From Thomasclavelia ramosa DSM 1402 (GTDB taxonomy: Bacteria > Bacillota_I > Bacilli_A > Erysipelotrichales > Coprobacillaceae): DNA of 64,000 bases. Each line of letters starts with the position of its first letter. The stretch's first letter is position 1. The translations under genes and the position numbers were made by a program. Under the pieces are notes generated by a model. The model was not told the origin of the DNA and ran no database searches. It saw only the letters and a list, made by a program, of their open reading frames with translations. The stretch is taken from positions 1,178,001 through 1,242,000 of the forward strand of contig NZ_CP036346.1 in assembly GCF_014131695.1 (NCBI RefSeq), in the 5' to 3' direction. This document shows positions 62,843 to 64,000 of this stretch, in pieces.

Positions 62843-63760
62843 ATGAAGAATATTACATTGGTTATTATGGCGGCCGGAATTGGTAGTCGTTTTGGAGGTG
62901 GCATTAAACAATTGGCACCAGTAGGACCAAATGGTGAAATAATCATGGATTATTCCATTTATGATGCTAAAAAGGCAGGTTTTAATAAAGTAGTTTTCGT
63001 TATTCGTAAGGATTTAGAAGCAGAATTTGATGCTGTGATTGGATCACGAATCAAACAAATTATTGATGTTGAATATGTTTTTCAAGAACTAGATAATATT
63101 CCTGACGAATACCAAGAAACATTTAAACAAAGAACAAAACCATGGGGAACAGGGCAGGCAATTTTATGTTGCAAGGATGTAATTAATGAACCATTTTTAG
63201 TTATTAATGCTGATGACTATTATGGTAAACAGGCATACGAAGAAGCTTATAAATACTTAAATGAAAATCATGATAATACGGCTAAACAACAGATTGCGAT
63301 GGTTAGTTTTGTACTTAAAAATACTTTGAGTGATAATGGTGGTGTAACACGTGGGGTGTGCACGGTTGATCAAAACAATCATCTTTGTGATATTGTTGAG
63401 ACACATAATATTGAAAAAGGTGATAATTGTGCATTTGTTAAAAAAGAAAATCAAATTATTGAACTTGATCTCGAGGTACCGGTATCAATGAATATGTGGG
63501 CTCTACAACCAGAAATATTTGATATTTTAGATTCTAAGTTCAAATTGTTTTTATCTCAATTAGAGAATGATAATTTTAAAGATGAGTATCTATTACCAAC
63601 TATTATAGGTTCACTATTAAAAGAAAATCAGGTTGAAGTGACTGTGTTAAAATCGTTAGATAATTGGTTTGGAGTTACATATAAAGAAGATAAACAAACA
63701 GTTATTGAAAGTATTCAAAAATTAACAGCTGTCGGTGTTTATCCACAAAAATTATTTTAA
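62843..63760 (+). CDS. Sugar-nucleotidyltransferase-like protein
   Basis: 305 residues from ATG 62843 behind GAGGGAC; an ATG 12 bases earlier overlaps that site. The N-terminus LVIMAAGIGSRFGGGIKQLA is the nucleotide-binding GxGxR motif of NTP transferases, with INADDYYG as the metal-binding Asp pair. The KPWGTGQAILCCKDVI segment also fits. Family members make NDP-sugars from sugar-1-phosphates; this subgroup often has no defined sugar. It is divergent from the ligase-like gene, suggesting a shared surface-glycan role. Confidence 0.85.
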   Translation: MKNITLVIMAAGIGSRFGGGIKQLAPVGPNGEIIMDYSIYDAKKAGFNKVVFVIRKDLEAEFDAVIGSRIKQIIDVEYVFQELDNIPDEYQETFKQRTKPWGTGQAILCCKDVINEPFLVINADDYYGKQAYEEAYKYLNENHDNTAKQQIAMVSFVLKNTLSDNGGVTRGVCTVDQNNHLCDIVETHNIEKGDNCAFVKKENQIIELDLEVPVSMNMWALQPEIFDILDSKFKLFLSQLENDNFKDEYLLPTIIGSLLKENQVEVTVLKSLDNWFGVTYKEDKQTVIESIQKLTAVGVYPQKLF

Positions 63761-63769
63761 TAGAAACCG

Positions 63770-63795
63770 AAGGAAGATGTGGGTATCTTCCTTTT
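63770..63795 (+). terminator. Intrinsic terminator
   Basis: AAGGAAGAT and ATCTTCCTT with a 6-base loop, followed by T. Confidence 0.85.
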
Positions 63796-63818
63796 GTCTT
63801 TCATCAGCATATACTCTT

Positions 63819-63827
63819 TGGTATAAT
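63819..63827 (+). promoter_or_regulatory. Extended -10 promoter of mgtE
   Basis: TGGTATAAT with a perfect hexamer at 63822-63827; the -35 is weak. Confidence 0.5.
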
Positions 63828-63858
63828 TAATAATGATATGAAAAACGGGGAAAGTCGA

Positions 63859-64000
63859 ATGGAACAAATTAAATTAATTGAAAAATTATTAGAAATAAGG
63901 AAATATAAGGAAATTAAAGAAATCTTAAAAGAAATGAACGATGTGGATGTTGCCGAAATGCTCGAAGGTTTTTCTGATGAAAATATGATACGTATATTTA
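63859..64000 (+). CDS. mgtE: Magnesium transporter MgtE, N-terminal part (3' cut by window)
   Basis: From ATG 63859 (behind ACGGGG) the frame reads MEQIKLIEKLLEIRKYKEIK, then EMNDVDVAEMLEGFSDENMI and is open to the window end. Helical repeats with DVAEMLEGFSDE are the MgtE N-terminal Mg2+-sensing domain. The membrane and CBS domains lie beyond the window. An upstream in-frame ATG at 63838 is less likely because the site lies after it. Confidence 0.7.
   Translation, partial: MEQIKLIEKLLEIRKYKEIKEILKEMNDVDVAEMLEGFSDENMIRIF

Overview
The window comes from a very AT-rich, low-GC Firmicute. Genes have strong AGGAGG-type ribosome-binding sites and TTG/GTG alternative starts, and TGA is used as a stop. 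The gene set fits a gut Erysipelotrichia-type anaerobe (Thomasclavelia/Coprobacillus relatives): GatCAB amidotransferase behind a CamS lipoprotein, a GatA nucleophile motif of the kind I recall from Mollicutes and Erysipelotrichia, a trigger-factor-like protein, EFR1 ferredoxin-flavodoxin, and a choloylglycine hydrolase. The genus is an inference, not something the sequence proves. I saw no rRNA, tRNA or CRISPR array.

Layout. 0-6.3 kb is core: camS (5' cut by the window), gatC-gatA-gatB, a membrane protein and an rRNA uracil methyltransferase. 6.4-17.7 kb is an eroding accessory zone where intact genes (ogt, an AEC transporter, a methyltransferase, an acetyltransferase, AbiH, NUDIX) alternate with broken ones (TIGR04076-like, a PEMT/ICMT-like methyltransferase, LysR, EAL, AlkD, HsmA, GNAT). 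A TetR gene in this zone has two matching operators. 17.7-24.9 kb holds an RpiR regulator with a GH1 phospho-glycosidase, a choloylglycine hydrolase interrupted by one in-frame TGA, and the class Ia ribonucleotide reductase pair nrdAB.

25.7-43.0 kb is the most coherent unit: a probable metal-responsive regulon. A DtxR-family repressor gene (36.3 kb) lies among five copies of one palindrome, GTTAG-N6-CTAAC. They stand before an ABC/FtsX export module, a heterodimeric ABC transporter pair behind an AraC regulator, a DUF6110-like protein with a heavy-metal P-type ATPase, a second heterodimeric ABC pair on the other strand, and gpmA, a glycolytic phosphoglycerate mutase that needs no metal. The gpmA operator lies immediately downstream of a near-consensus promoter. 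The model is that metal loss releases DtxR, turning on metal or siderophore-type transport and a metal-sparing glycolytic enzyme.

43.4-64 kb is mixed metabolism: an MFS transporter, a dead ISL3-family element, a trigger-factor-like protein without the ribosome-binding domain, an SDR dehydrogenase, CdaR divergent from glycerate kinase, a dead alpha/beta hydrolase, two Cof-type HAD phosphatases, an aldo/keto reductase behind a MerR-type 19-bp-spacer promoter, an esterase, a membrane diguanylate cyclase, a GNAT-EFR1-yaaA-nagA cluster with overlapping genes, rpsO with a structured leader, an O-antigen-ligase-like protein, a nucleotidyltransferase and the start of mgtE (cut by the window end). Most transcription units end in clear hairpin-plus-T terminators.
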